A stretch of DNA of 48,187 nt. It comes from Rubrivivax benzoatilyticus JA2 = ATCC BAA-35. Lineage in GTDB: Bacteria; Pseudomonadota; Gammaproteobacteria; Burkholderiales; Burkholderiaceae_C. The stretch is taken from contig NZ_AEWG01000038.1 of the NCBI RefSeq assembly GCF_000190375.1, positions 1 to 48,187 on the forward strand. The letters are read 5' to 3'. The notes beneath the pieces were generated by a model that ran no database searches, had not been told where the DNA came from, and saw only the letters and a program-made list of their open reading frames with translations. Made by a program: the position numbers and the translations under genes. Position 1 is the first letter of the stretch, and every line of letters begins with the position of its first letter. Below are positions 18,381 through 27,368 of the stretch, one piece after another.

Positions 18381-19495
18381 TTCGACCCCGCCTTGAAGCT
18401 CTTGAAGATGCGCGTCTGCACGCGGCGGATGTCCTGCGGCACCGCGTCCGGCGACGTCAGCTTCTTCATGTCCTCGGGCGACAGGAAGACCGTCGGGTTG
18501 GACGCCACTTCCTTCTTGACGAACTTCTTCGACGCCGCGTTCGGGTTGGCGTAGAAGACCTTGTTCGTCAGCGCCGCATGCACCTCGGGGCGCAGGATGT
18601 AGTTGATAAACAGGTGGGCGTTCTTCGGGTGCTCGGCGTCCTTCGGGATGGCCATCGAGTCGAAGAACATCGTCGCGCCGCTCGGCGGGATCAGCACCTG
18701 GATCTCGACGCCGGTCTTGCTGTCGATCGCGCGCTGGCGCGAGATGTTCATGTCACCGGCATAGCCCATCACCAGGCACAGCGAGCCGTTGGCCATCTCG
18801 TCGATGTAGCCCGACGACGAGAAGCGCGTCACGTAGGGCCGGGCCTTGGCCAGCACCTCGCGCGCGGCGTCGTAGTCCTTGGCGTTCTTGCTGTAGGGCT
18901 CCTTGCCGGCGTAGATCATCGCCACCGGCAGCACCTCGGAGGCCGAGTCGAGCACGCTGACGCCGCAGCTCTTGAGCTTGCTGGCGTACTCCGGCTTGAA
19001 CAGCAGGTCCCAGGCGTTGGCCGGCATCGGCGTCGAGCCCAGCGCGGCCTTGACCTTCTTGACGTTGATGCCGACGGTCACGTAGCCCCAGAGCCAGTCG
19101 ACGAGGTACTGGTTGCCCGGGTCGACCTTGGCCATCTGCTCCAGCACCGCCGGGTCGAGGTTCTTCCAGTTCGGCAGCAGCGACTTGTCGAGCTTCTGGA
19201 ACAGGCCGCCTTCGATCTGCGCCTTCGCGAAGTGCGCGCCCGGCACGACGATGTCGTAGCCGGTCTTCCCGGCCACCAGCTTGGCGTGCAGGATCTCGTT
19301 GCTGTCGAAGATGTCGTACCGGACCTTGATGCCGGTTTCCTTCTCGAAGTTCTTCAGCGTGTCTTCGGCGATGTACTCGGCCCAGTTGTAGATGTTCAGG
19401 ACCTTGGGCTCGGTGTTCTGCGCGCCCGCGGCGAAAGCCACGGTGGCGGCGCCGACGGCGAGCAGCGAACGCAGGACACGGGTAGTGCGGGACAT
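18377..19495 (-). CDS. potF: Polyamine ABC transporter substrate-binding protein
   Basis: The protein captures putrescine or spermidine in the periplasm for an ABC importer. The 372-residue precursor has a Sec signal peptide ending near AAGAQ (about residue 25). The mature start VLNIYNWAEYIAEDTL is the classic PotD/PotF opening. Other family blocks are YDIVVPGAHF, WLWGYVTVGIN, and the late FFDSMAIPKDAEHPKNAH and INYILRPE. No polyamine ATPase or permease gene lies in the window, so it is an orphan binding protein here. It is followed by the DUF924 frame overlapping its TAA stop. Substrate choice between putrescine and spermidine cannot be fixed from sequence alone. Confidence 0.93.
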   Translation of the reverse strand: MSRTTRVLRSLLAVGAATVAFAAGAQNTEPKVLNIYNWAEYIAEDTLKNFEKETGIKVRYDIFDSNEILHAKLVAGKTGYDIVVPGAHFAKAQIEGGLFQKLDKSLLPNWKNLDPAVLEQMAKVDPGNQYLVDWLWGYVTVGINVKKVKAALGSTPMPANAWDLLFKPEYASKLKSCGVSVLDSASEVLPVAMIYAGKEPYSKNAKDYDAAREVLAKARPYVTRFSSSGYIDEMANGSLCLVMGYAGDMNISRQRAIDSKTGVEIQVLIPPSGATMFFDSMAIPKDAEHPKNAHLFINYILRPEVHAALTNKVFYANPNAASKKFVKKEVASNPTVFLSPEDMKKLTSPDAVPQDIRRVQTRIFKSFKAGSK

Positions 19496-19538
19496 GAGGG
19501 CTTTTCTCCGGAACGGGTGAGGGCCAGACGGGAAGGGT

Positions 19539-20012
19539 TCAGGCCGGATTTTCGCCGACCGCGGGCGTGCGCCTCTTGAACATCGCCCAACCTTCCATGG
19601 ACATCACGGCTTCGTCGCGCTGGTTGAACACTGTCCAGGTCGAGCGCACCAGGCCGACCGTCGGCCGGCTGGCCATCGGCCGCGCCTCGGTGACTTCCAT
19701 GCGCACCTTCAGCGTGTCGCCGGGGTAGACCGGCTTCTGCCAGCGGATGTTCTCCAGCCCCGGCGAGCCCAGGCTGGCGGCGTCGAGCAGGTACTCGTCG
19801 CACATCATGCGCATCGTCATCGCCGCGGTGTGCCAGCCGCTGGCGCACAGCCCCTTGAACAGCGAGTGTTTGGCCGCCTCCTCGTCGAGGTGGAATGGCT
19901 GCGGGTCGAACTGGCGCGCGAACTCGACGATCGCCTCGCGGGTGACGGTGGTGGCGCCGAAGCTGCGCACGGTGCCGGCGGGGAAGTCTTCCCAGTGGTG
20001 ACGCTTGTCCAT
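19539..20012 (-). CDS. MaoC-like (R)-specific enoyl-CoA hydratase family protein
   Basis: The 157-residue single hot-dog protein resembles MaoC dehydratases, which hydrate enoyl-CoA or related thioesters. The typical DFPAGTVRSFGATTVTREAI opening and the catalytic region FARQFDPQPFHLDEEAAKHS are present; the Asp and His of DPQPFH are the expected active pair. GLCASGWHTAAM and PVYPGDTLKVRMEV are also characteristic. I chose ATG 20012 (MDKRHHWEDF); upstream in-frame residues are basic and not family-like. It diverges from the NnrU gene and lies 43 bases before potF on the same strand. The thioester substrate is unknown. Confidence 0.9.
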   Translation of the reverse strand: MDKRHHWEDFPAGTVRSFGATTVTREAIVEFARQFDPQPFHLDEEAAKHSLFKGLCASGWHTAAMTMRMMCDEYLLDAASLGSPGLENIRWQKPVYPGDTLKVRMEVTEARPMASRPTVGLVRSTWTVFNQRDEAVMSMEGWAMFKRRTPAVGENPA

Positions 20013-20074
20013 GCGAGGCAGGATAGCGGCCGGGCGGCGACAATGCCGCCGCTGTCGACTCTGTGCTGTCACCC

Positions 20075-20653
20075 ATGACGCAACTGATCTTGGGCCTCGT
20101 GCTGTTTCTGGCCGCGCACTCGGTGCGCATCTACGGCGAAGACTGGCGCACGCGTTTGCGTGCGCGGCTCGGCGAGAACGGCTTCAAGGGCCTGTACTCG
20201 GTGCTGTCGCTGGTCGGCCTGGTGCTGATCGTGCGCGGCTACGGCGAGGCCCGGCTGGACCCGGTCGCGCTGTGGACGCCGATGCTCTGGACCCGCCACC
20301 TGGCCTCGCTGCTGGTGCTCGTCGCCTTCATCCTGAACTTCGCCGCCTACGTGCCGGGCAACCAGATCAAGGCGAAGCTGCACCACCCGATGGTCCTGGG
20401 CGTGAAGGTCTGGGCCTTCGCCCACCTGATCGCCAACCACACGCTGGCCGACCTCGTGCTGTTCGGCAGCTTCCTGGTCTGGGCGGTGCTGGACTACCGC
20501 GCCGCGCGCCAGCGCGACAGCCGTGCCGGCACGGTCTACGCGCCGGGCCGGCTGTCGATGACGCTGGTGACGGTGGCCGTCGGTGTCGCCGGCTGGGCGG
20601 TGTTCGCCTTCTGGGCGCACGCCTGGCTGTTCGGGGTGCGGCCGCTGGCCTGA
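20075..20653 (+). CDS. NnrU family membrane protein
   Basis: NnrU proteins are multi-pass membrane proteins first found near nitrite/nitric-oxide reductase genes; the molecular function is unknown. The 192-residue product has hydrophobic segments at about 2-18, 38-58, 72-92, 107-145 (one or two spans) and 165-185. The family-type openings LVLFLAAHSVRIYGEDWR and the conserved HHPMVLGVKVWAFAHLIAN block, with several His residues possibly binding a cofactor, are clear. The start ATG 20075 directly begins the first membrane span; a GTG at 20063 is less likely. No denitrification gene is in the window. Confidence 0.9.
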   Translation: MTQLILGLVLFLAAHSVRIYGEDWRTRLRARLGENGFKGLYSVLSLVGLVLIVRGYGEARLDPVALWTPMLWTRHLASLLVLVAFILNFAAYVPGNQIKAKLHHPMVLGVKVWAFAHLIANHTLADLVLFGSFLVWAVLDYRAARQRDSRAGTVYAPGRLSMTLVTVAVGVAGWAVFAFWAHAWLFGVRPLA

Positions 20654-20807
20654 GCCCCGGCGGGCCGGGGTGACCGGCGTGTGAACAATGCACCACCCGT
20701 TCGGGGGGCGAAACGGCCGAAAGCGCTGAAACCGGACTTCCGGGTGATGGCGGGCGGCGCGTGTGCGCGTCAGGATGAAGCCCTGCGAATCGCTTGAGGG
20801 GGCGACG

Positions 20808-21041
20808 ATGTCCACGGTCTTCATTTCCCGCCGCCGCGGCCGGTCGGCCGATCTGTCCGTCTCGGCCGCCGAGGCGGCCGCGCGCGGTGTCGCGGCCCCG
20901 GCCTGCGGCTGGTACGAGTCCAGCCTCGAACTGATGCAGGGCCTGGCCGTCACCGAGCATCCCGGCCTCGACGAGTTCTTCCACGCCGATCTGGCCGAGC
21001 CGTCGGCCGCCGCGGCGCACCCGCGCGGCGTCGGCGGCTGA
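20808..21041 (+). CDS. Small hypothetical protein
   Basis: A 77-residue product, not recognised. It begins with a basic MSTVFISRRRGR segment, followed by an Ala-rich stretch and an acidic WYESSLELMQGLAVTEH helix. No signal peptide or membrane span is clear. Support comes from a strong GAGGGGG ribosome-binding site just before ATG 20808 and from native codon use. Alternative in-frame starts at 20763 and 20775 are weaker. Probably a cytoplasmic small protein; function unknown. Confidence 0.6.
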   Translation: MSTVFISRRRGRSADLSVSAAEAAARGVAAPACGWYESSLELMQGLAVTEHPGLDEFFHADLAEPSAAAAHPRGVGG

Positions 21042-21165
21042 CGCTTCGTCGGCGCCGCCGGCAGTTCGTCGGCCTGCGCCACCGGTCGTCGCAAGCCGCT
21101 CGCGACCGGCCTCCCCGCTGCCTACAGTGGACTCCATCGCAGCACGTCACCCCAAGGAGTCCACG

Positions 21166-21315
21166 ATGAACAACCGCCTTGCCCCCCGCCTGTTCGCGCT
21201 GGCCAGCGCGGCCTTCTTCACCGTCGTGATGCTCTCGGGCATCGACTCGCTGGCCGCCGCCGACGGCGCCTCGGCCTACATCGCGCAGAGCGGTGCCGCC
21301 GCGCCCCGCGCCTGA
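21166..21315 (+). CDS. Small exported or membrane peptide
   Basis: A 49-residue product. AAGGAG sits seven bases before ATG 21166. The N-terminus MNNRLAPR is basic and is followed by a hydrophobic stretch (LFALASAAFFTVVMLSG) and an Ala-rich tail, which fits a signal peptide or a single membrane anchor. A stable hairpin follows the stop, so it looks like a complete single-gene unit. Function unknown. Too short to assign to a family from sequence alone. Confidence 0.6.
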   Translation: MNNRLAPRLFALASAAFFTVVMLSGIDSLAAADGASAYIAQSGAAAPRA

Positions 21316-21332
21316 GCCTGCTTCCTCGGCGA

Positions 21333-21363
21333 CGCCCGGCCCCGGCCGGGCGTTCGTCTTTGT
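21333..21363 (+). terminator. Intrinsic-terminator-like hairpin after the 49-residue peptide gene
   Basis: CGCCCGGC (21333-21340) and GCCGGGCG (21345-21352) form a perfect 8-bp stem with a CCCG loop, followed by a T-rich TTCGTCTTTGT. It probably ends the small-peptide transcript before the solute-binding protein gene. Confidence 0.65.
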
Positions 21364-21448
21364 GGACGGCGATCTCCGCGTTCGTGCGGAGCGACAGTGG
21401 CCGGCACTTTGCTTAGCCTGGGCTCCACATCGTCAAGGAGCCTCGTCC

Positions 21449-22336
21449 ATGCCCCAGATCGTGCGCCCGCTCGCCGTTCTCGCCCTGGCCTTCGCCGCGT
21501 CGGCCGCTTCCGCCCAGTCCACGCTGGACAAGGTCAAGGCCAGCGGTGCCATCGGCGTCGCCTACCGCGAGTCGTCGATCCCGTTCTCCTACCTCGACGA
21601 CAAGGCGCAGCCGGTCGGTTTCGGCTTCGAGATCTGCGGCCGCATCGTCGACGAGGTGAAGAAGGTCACCGGCCGGCCCGACCTGAAGGTCAACCTGCAG
21701 TCGGTGACCAGCGCCAACCGCATCCCGCTGCTGGTCAACGGCACGATCGACATCGAGTGCGGCTCGACGACCAACAACAGCGACCGTGCCAAGCAGGTCG
21801 CGTTCGCGATCAACTACTTCTACACCGGCACGCGTTTCCTGGTGCGCAGCGACTCGGGCATCAAGTCGCTGGCCGACCTGAACGGCAAGGTGCTGGTGTC
21901 GACCACCGGCACGACCAACTTCCGCATCCTGCGCAACCTGATCAGCGAGAACAAGCTGCCGATCGAGCTGATCGGCGCCAAGGACCACGCCGAGGCCGCG
22001 CTGCTGGTGCAAAGCGGCCGCGCCGCGGCCTTCGGCATGGACGACATCCTGCTCTACGGCCTGCGCGCGAGCTCGGCGAACCCGGCCGAGCTGGCGGTCG
22101 TCGGCGAGTCGATCCAGGTCGAGCCCTACGCGATCATGGTCCGCAAGGACGACCCGGCGTTCAAGCAACTGGTCGACGGCGTGCTGGCCGGGCTGATGAA
22201 GAGCGGCGAGTTCGAGAAGCTCTACCGCAAGTGGTTCCTGTCGCCGATCCCGCCCAAGGGCATCGTGCTGAACGCGCCGATGGGCAAGGAGTTGCAGGAC
22301 AACCTGAAGGCGCTGTCGGACAAGCCGGCCACCTGA
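21449..22336 (+). CDS. Polar amino-acid ABC transporter substrate-binding protein (GltI-like)
   Basis: This periplasmic protein binds an amino acid, probably glutamate or aspartate, for an ABC importer. The 295-residue precursor has a Sec signal peptide ending ASAASAQ (about residue 25). STLDKVKASGAIGVAYRESS and PFSYLDDKAQPVGFGFEIC are the typical start of family 3 binding proteins. CGSTTNNSDRAKQVAF and VSTTGTTNFRILR fit the GltI-type ligand pocket. ATG 21449 has AAGGAG upstream. No permease or ATPase gene follows, so it is an orphan here. It is expressed separately from the small peptide gene because of the hairpin between them. Confidence 0.92.
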   Translation: MPQIVRPLAVLALAFAASAASAQSTLDKVKASGAIGVAYRESSIPFSYLDDKAQPVGFGFEICGRIVDEVKKVTGRPDLKVNLQSVTSANRIPLLVNGTIDIECGSTTNNSDRAKQVAFAINYFYTGTRFLVRSDSGIKSLADLNGKVLVSTTGTTNFRILRNLISENKLPIELIGAKDHAEAALLVQSGRAAAFGMDDILLYGLRASSANPAELAVVGESIQVEPYAIMVRKDDPAFKQLVDGVLAGLMKSGEFEKLYRKWFLSPIPPKGIVLNAPMGKELQDNLKALSDKPAT

Positions 22337-22444
22337 GCTCCGCGGCGCCGGCACCACGCCGTCACCGGCCTTCGCATGCCGGCAACGTGGCTGGGCGATG
22401 ATGTCGCCCTGGCCGGCCGTGGCGCCGGCGCCCAGGAGAACCCG

Positions 22445-23734
22445 ATGCAGCAGATCAACCGCCGGCGCTGGCTGACGCTGGCGCTGTCCTCGCCGGTGGC
22501 GTTCGCCGGCTGCGGTGGTGGTACCGACACGAGCAAGGCCCATGTGCGCTTCATCAACGCCAGCTCGTACGACGCGCTGACGCTGACCGTCGACGACGAG
22601 CGGCTGTTTTCCGGCATCGCCTGGGGCGACGAGACGAGCTACCGCGACGTCGACCCGGACGACTGCCGCTCGACGATCTCGCGCACCGGCTCGGCGACGG
22701 CGCTGGTCTCCAGCTTCACGCCGTCGCTGTCCGAGGACGACGACTACACGCTGCTTGCCTGGGGCCCGGTCGGTGCGCTCGGCTGGCAACTGCTGCACGA
22801 GAACACGTCCGAGCCCAAGAGCGACAAGACCAAGGTTCGGGTCTTCAACGGCGCGACCGATGCCGGCGTGCTGGACGTCTACGTCACCGCCGAGGACGAC
22901 GAACTGGCCGACTCGGTGGCGATGCAGTCTTCGGCTGCGGTTGGCACGCTGGCGGAGTTCGTGACGATCGACGCCGGAACCTGGCGTGTGCGTGTCACGG
23001 CCGCCGGCAGCAAGACCGACGTGCGGCTCGACGTCTCCGGCGTCGTGTTCCCGGGCGGCAAGGTGTTCACGCTGGCGCTCGCGGCCGCGGCCGGTGGTGC
23101 GCTGGTCAACGGCGTGCTGCTGCGCGAGCACAAGACGACGCTGACACGCATCGATGCCACCCAGGCGCGTGTGCGTGTCGCCGGTGCCGCCGCCGGCAGC
23201 GCCACCGTGACCGCGACCGTCGAGGGCCGCGAGCTGGTGTCCGCCGGCTCGCCGGTGGTCAGCGGCTACGCGCTGGTCGCGGCCGGCGTGCCGGCGGTCA
23301 CGGCGCGCATCGGCAGCACCGACGTCAGCGCCGCGGTCCCCACGGCGACGCTGGCCGCCGGCCGGGACTACACGCTGCTGATCTACGGCAGCGCCGCCTC
23401 GCCGGCCTCGGCCTGGCTCGTCGACGACAACACGCTGTCCACCGGCAGCAGCAAGGCGCGCATCCGCCTCGTCAACGCGGTGGCCGGGCTGGGGTCGACG
23501 CTGTCGCTGAAGTCAGGCTCGTCGCAACTGGCCTCCGGCGTCGAGGTCGGCGCCGGCTCGGCCTATGCCGAGGTGTCGGCCACGGCCAGCGGCTCGCTGA
23601 CCGTCACCTCGCCAGTCGTCGACGGGCCGGTGCTGGCGCTCACGGACCTGATCCTCGAGGGCGGCAAGGTGTACACCGTGCTCGTCGGCGGCACGCCGGC
23701 GGCGCCGATCGGCGATCTGGTCGAGGACCACTGA
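22445..23734 (+). CDS. DUF4397-domain lipoprotein with Tat-like signal
   Basis: The 429-residue precursor has a signal peptide with consecutive arginines ([10 protein letters not shown], Tat-like) and a lipobox ending FAGC (lipidated Cys23). The mature part holds two to three repeated beta-rich units of DUF4397 type, recognisable by recurrent (V/I)R-(F/L)(I/V)NA/G blocks: [18 protein letters not shown] and [10 protein letters not shown]. It is rich in Ala, Thr, Val and Ser. DUF4397 proteins are surface or periplasmic and of unknown function. It is followed one base after its stop by creA, so the two form an operon. The start is set by the signal peptide at ATG 22445. Confidence 0.85.
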   Translation: MQQINRRRWLTLALSSPVAFAGCGGGTDTSKAHVRFINASSYDALTLTVDDERLFSGIAWGDETSYRDVDPDDCRSTISRTGSATALVSSFTPSLSEDDDYTLLAWGPVGALGWQLLHENTSEPKSDKTKVRVFNGATDAGVLDVYVTAEDDELADSVAMQSSAAVGTLAEFVTIDAGTWRVRVTAAGSKTDVRLDVSGVVFPGGKVFTLALAAAAGGALVNGVLLREHKTTLTRIDATQARVRVAGAAAGSATVTATVEGRELVSAGSPVVSGYALVAAGVPAVTARIGSTDVSAAVPTATLAAGRDYTLLIYGSAASPASAWLVDDNTLSTGSSKARIRLVNAVAGLGSTLSLKSGSSQLASGVEVGAGSAYAEVSATASGSLTVTSPVVDGPVLALTDLILEGGKVYTVLVGGTPAAPIGDLVEDH

Positions 23735-23735
23735 G

Positions 23736-24206
23736 ATGAAGACTGCACTGTTTGCCGCCTGTTTGGGCGTGCTGTCGGCCGCCGCGTCGGCCGAGCCGAT
23801 CGGCGAGGTCGACACGGTCTTCAAGCTGATCGGGCCGGATCACAAGATCGTCGTCGACGCCTACGACGACCCGGGCGTCAAAGGCGTGACCTGCTACGTC
23901 TCGCGCGCCAAGACCGGCGGCATCAAGGGCGGCCTCGGGCTGGCCGAGGACAAGTCGGACGCCTCGATCGCCTGCCGCCAGACCGGGCCGATCTCGTTCC
24001 CCAAGCCGCTGCCGCAGCAGGAAGACATGTTCAGCGAACGCATCTCGCTGGTCTTCAAGCGGCTGCACGTCGTGCGCATGGTCGACGCCGGGCGCAACAC
24101 GCTGGTCTACCTGACCTATTCCGACCGTGTCATCGAAGGCTCGCCGCAGAACGCGGTGACCGCCGTGCCGGTCGACCGCGCGACGCCGATCCCGCTCAAG
24201 CGCTGA
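23736..24206 (+). CDS. creA: CreA family periplasmic protein
   Basis: CreA is a small conserved exported protein of unknown function, named for its position in the E. coli cre locus. The 156-residue precursor has a signal peptide ending AASAEP (about residue 19). The mature part shows [40 protein letters not shown] and [11 protein letters not shown], all characteristic. Two conserved cysteines (in TCYVS and IACRQ) may form a disulfide. The ATG lies one base after the DUF4397 gene, so it is almost certainly co-transcribed. No creBC two-component genes are nearby. Confidence 0.95.
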   Translation: MKTALFAACLGVLSAAASAEPIGEVDTVFKLIGPDHKIVVDAYDDPGVKGVTCYVSRAKTGGIKGGLGLAEDKSDASIACRQTGPISFPKPLPQQEDMFSERISLVFKRLHVVRMVDAGRNTLVYLTYSDRVIEGSPQNAVTAVPVDRATPIPLKR

Positions 24207-24233
24207 GCGTTCGCGGCGCCGCGCCCCGGCCGG

Positions 24234-25094
24234 TCAGGCCAGGCGGCCGGCGCGGAAGTCTTCGACGGCTTCGAAGATCTCGCGGTTGCTGTTCATCACG
24301 AACGGCCCGTACTGCGCGATCGGCTCGCCCAGCGGCCGGCCGGCGACGAGCAGCAGGCGTGCGCCGGCGGTGCCGCCGGTGACGGCGACACCGTCGCCGC
24401 GGTTGGCCATGATCGCCATCGGCCCGGGCTCCAGCGACCGGCCGCCGAGCTCGACGGCGCCATGCACGACGACGACGAAGGCGTTGTGCGCGGCCGGCAG
24501 CGCCTGCTCGAAACGGGCACCGGGCGCGAGTTCGAGGTCGACGATCAGCGGCTCGGTCGTCTCGCGTTCGACGGCGCCGGCGACGCCGTGCGTGCGGCCG
24601 GCGACGACACGCGCGCGCACGCCTGTCGCTCGCCACTCGGGCACCTGATCGGCCTCGATGTCGCGGTACCAGGGCTCGCGCATCTTCTCGCGCGCCGGCA
24701 GGTTCAGCCACAGCTGGAAGCCGTCCATGCGGCCGTCTTCCTGTTCGGGCATCTCGCTGTGCACCAGGCCGCGGCCGGCGGTCATCCACTGCACGCCGCC
24801 GGGGCCGACACGGCCTTCGTGGCCGGCGCTGTCGCGGTGGCGCATGCGGCCTTCGACCATCACCGTGACGGTCTCGAAACCGCGGTGCGGGTGGTCGGGA
24901 AAACCGGCGATGTAGTCCTCGGCGCGGTCGGTCGCGAAGCGGTCGAGCATCAGAAAGGGGTCGAGCCGGCGCTGCAGGTCGTGCGTCAGCAGGCGCACGA
25001 GCTTCACGCCGGCGCCGTCCTGCGTCGGCTGGCCGGCGACCAGGCGTTCGATCGGGCGCGGGTCGAGCAGGGTGGGGGTGAGGGTGCTGTCCAT
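24234..25094 (-). CDS. Pirin family protein
   Basis: Pirins are bicupin iron proteins; some act as quercetin dioxygenases and others as regulators. The 286-residue product has the N-terminal cupin metal motif in FPDHPHRGFETVTVM (two His of the ligand set), followed by QWMTAGRGLVHSEMP with the third His and Glu, so the metal site looks complete. DGFQLWLNLPAREKMREP is also characteristic. The C-terminal cupin is degenerate, as is usual. ATG 25094 is used; a GTG nine bases upstream is possible. It converges with creA and diverges from egtB; no functional link is evident. Confidence 0.93.
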   Translation of the reverse strand: MDSTLTPTLLDPRPIERLVAGQPTQDGAGVKLVRLLTHDLQRRLDPFLMLDRFATDRAEDYIAGFPDHPHRGFETVTVMVEGRMRHRDSAGHEGRVGPGGVQWMTAGRGLVHSEMPEQEDGRMDGFQLWLNLPAREKMREPWYRDIEADQVPEWRATGVRARVVAGRTHGVAGAVERETTEPLIVDLELAPGARFEQALPAAHNAFVVVVHGAVELGGRSLEPGPMAIMANRGDGVAVTGGTAGARLLLVAGRPLGEPIAQYGPFVMNSNREIFEAVEDFRAGRLA

Positions 25095-25260
25095 GGTCTG
25101 CACTGTAGGAAGGCGGCGGCCTTCCGGGGTTCAGTCGCTCTGTATGCAGCGTTCGGCCGGGGTTACCGGCCCTCACACGGAACGGGGCTTGCCCGGGTGA
25201 GCACCCGAGCCCCCCACGACCAGAATGCGCCGGACCCCACCGGTCGCAGGAGAGCGCCGA

Positions 25261-26442
25261 ATGCCCGACGCCGTTTCCGAGCTTGCCGCCCGTTTCCGCG
25301 CGGTGCGCGCCCACAGCGAAGCCCTGGCGGCGCCTCTGTCCGCCGAAGACCAGCAGCTGCAGGCGATGCCCGACGCCAGCCCGACGAAATGGCACCTGGC
25401 GCACACCAGCTGGTTCTTCGAAGCCGTGGTGCTGGCGCCGCACGCACCGGGTTTCAGGCCCTACGACGAACGCTGGGCGCGGCTGTTCAACTCCTATTAC
25501 GAGAGCCTGGGGCCGCGCCATCCGCGGCCGCAGCGTGGGCTGCTGTCGCGGCCGTCGCTGGACGAGGTGCTGGCCTGGCGCCGGGTCGTCGACGCCGGCG
25601 TGATCACCTTCATCGCCGAGGCCGACGCCGACACGCGTGCCGCGGCCTTCCCGCTGGTTGAACTGGGCCTGCAGCACGAGCAGCAGCACCAGGAGCTGAT
25701 GCAGACCGACATCCTCGCCGCCTTGGCGCTGAACCCGCTGGCGCCGGCGGCTTTCCCCGGCGAGCCGCCACCGTGGCCGGCGGGTGTCGCGGGCTGGCTG
25801 GGTTTCGACGGCGGCGAGGTCGAGATCGGCCACGTCGGCGCTGGCTTCGCCTTCGACAACGAGACGCCGCGCCACGCCGTGCGGCTGCAGCCCTACGAGA
25901 TCGCGCGCCAGCTGGTGACGAACGCCGAGTACCAGGCCTTCGTCGACGACGGCGGTTACCGCCGTGCGGCGCTGTGGCTGTCCGACGGCTGGGCCGCGGT
26001 TCAGGCCCAGGGCTGGACCGGCCCGCTGTACTGGCGCGACGACGGCAGCGAGTTCACGCCGCACGGCCCGCAACCGCGTGCACCGCAGGCGCCGGTGCGC
26101 CATCTGTCGTTCTACGAGGCTGCGGCCTACGCCGAATGGGCCGGTGCGCGCCTGCCCACCGAAGCCGAGTGGGAGCACGCGGCGAACTCGGCCGCGCCGC
26201 CGTCGCAGTGTTTCGGCGCGCTGTGGCAGTGGACCCGTTCGTCCTACGAGCCCTACCCGCGCTACCGGCCCTGGGCCGGTGCGGTCGGCGAGTACAACGG
26301 CAAGTTCATGGTCGGCCAGATCGTGCTGCGCGGCAGCTCGTTCGCGACGCCGCCCGGCCACGCACGCGCCAGTTATCGCAACTTCTTTCCGCCCGGGGCA
26401 CGTTGGCAGTTCAGCGGCCTCAGGCTGGCGCGCGACGCATGA
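25261..26442 (+). CDS. egtB: Ergothioneine biosynthesis iron-dependent sulfoxide synthase
   Basis: EgtB joins hercynine (trimethylhistidine) to a thiol donor, cysteine or gamma-glutamylcysteine, using O2 and non-heme iron. The 393-residue product has an N-terminal DinB-like domain with the three iron-ligand histidines placed at His48 (WHLAHTS), His139 and His143 (QHEQQHQE). It also has a C-terminal FGE-sulfatase domain with RLPTEAEWEHAAN and VLRGSSFATP. ATG 25261 begins the family N-terminus. It overlaps egtD by four bases (ATGA). No egtA, egtC or egtE is present here, so the thiol donor and final C-S lyase must come from elsewhere. Confidence 0.95.
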   Translation: MPDAVSELAARFRAVRAHSEALAAPLSAEDQQLQAMPDASPTKWHLAHTSWFFEAVVLAPHAPGFRPYDERWARLFNSYYESLGPRHPRPQRGLLSRPSLDEVLAWRRVVDAGVITFIAEADADTRAAAFPLVELGLQHEQQHQELMQTDILAALALNPLAPAAFPGEPPPWPAGVAGWLGFDGGEVEIGHVGAGFAFDNETPRHAVRLQPYEIARQLVTNAEYQAFVDDGGYRRAALWLSDGWAAVQAQGWTGPLYWRDDGSEFTPHGPQPRAPQAPVRHLSFYEAAAYAEWAGARLPTEAEWEHAANSAAPPSQCFGALWQWTRSSYEPYPRYRPWAGAVGEYNGKFMVGQIVLRGSSFATPPGHARASYRNFFPPGARWQFSGLRLARDA

Positions 26443-27368
26443 GCTTTGCCGACGACTTCGTCGCTGGGCTGCGCGCGCGGCGTATCGCGCCCAAGTGGTT
26501 CTACGACGCCGAGGGTTCGCGCCTGTTCGAGCGCATCTGCGAACTGCCCGAGTACTACCCGACACGCACCGAGCTGGCGCTGCTGGACCGCCACGCCGAC
26601 GAGTTCGCGGCGCGCATCGGCCCGGGTGCCGAGATCGTCGAGTTCGGTGCCGGCGCCAGCGTCAAGGTGCGGCTGCTGTTGCAGGCGCTCGCGGCGCCGC
26701 GGCGCTTCGTGCCGGTCGACATTTCGGGCGAGCACCTGGCCGACGCGGCGGCGGCGCTACGCGCCGACTTCCCCGGCCTGGCCGTCGAGCCGCTGGCGGC
26801 CGACTTCACCGCCGCGCTGGAGCTGCCGCCGCCGGCCGGGCGGCGCATCGGCTTCTTTCCCGGCAGTTCGATCGGCAACTTCGAACCCGCCGAGGCCTGC
26901 GCGCTGCTGGCGCGTTTCCGCCACTGGCTGGACGGCGGCGCGCTGCTGATCGGCGTCGACCTGATCAAGGAGCCGGCGCTGCTGCACGCGGCCTACAACG
27001 ACGCCCAGGGCGTGACGGCGGCCTTCAACCTCAACCTGCTGGCGCGTGCCAACCGTGAACTGGGTGCGGACTTCGATCTTTCGGCCTGGGCGCACGCGGC
27101 GTTCTACCATCCGCCTTTGCGCCGCATCGAGATGCATCTGGTCAGCCGCCGCCGCCAGGCGGTGTGCGTCGCCGGCGAGGTCTTCGAGTTCGACGAGGGC
27201 GACAGCCTGCACACCGAGAACTCGTACAAGTACAGCGTCGACGGCTTCCGGGCCCTCGCGCGGCGCGCCGGCTTCGAGCCGGGCCCGGTCTGGACCGACG
27301 CGGCGAGGCGTTTCTCGCTGCACTGGCTGGAGCCGGCCGGCGGCGTCAGCGAGAGGACATCGGGATGA
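26439..27368 (+). CDS. egtD: L-histidine N(alpha)-methyltransferase
   Basis: EgtD trimethylates the alpha-amino group of histidine with SAM, giving hercynine, the substrate of EgtB. The 309-residue product is of normal length. The SAM site is visible as EIVEFGAGASVKVRLLL, and FFPGSSIGNFEP and LIGVDLIKE are typical. The histidine-binding loop HTENSYKYS is near the C-terminus, with Glu and Ser in the expected places. The ATG overlaps the egtB stop, and the stop overlaps the DUF427 start, each by four bases, so translation of all three is coupled. With EgtB it forms the two-gene ergothioneine core. Confidence 0.96.
   Translation: MSFADDFVAGLRARRIAPKWFYDAEGSRLFERICELPEYYPTRTELALLDRHADEFAARIGPGAEIVEFGAGASVKVRLLLQALAAPRRFVPVDISGEHLADAAAALRADFPGLAVEPLAADFTAALELPPPAGRRIGFFPGSSIGNFEPAEACALLARFRHWLDGGALLIGVDLIKEPALLHAAYNDAQGVTAAFNLNLLARANRELGADFDLSAWAHAAFYHPPLRRIEMHLVSRRRQAVCVAGEVFEFDEGDSLHTENSYKYSVDGFRALARRAGFEPGPVWTDAARRFSLHWLEPAGGVSERTSG

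Noticed and set aside
20655..20670. CCCCGG-CGGG-CCGGGG hairpin after the NnrU gene
   Set aside because: Short stem without a T-run; common by chance at this GC content.
21449..22336. A full amino-acid ABC importer operon
   Set aside because: Only the binding protein is present; the next genes are a DUF4397 lipoprotein and creA, not permease or ATPase.
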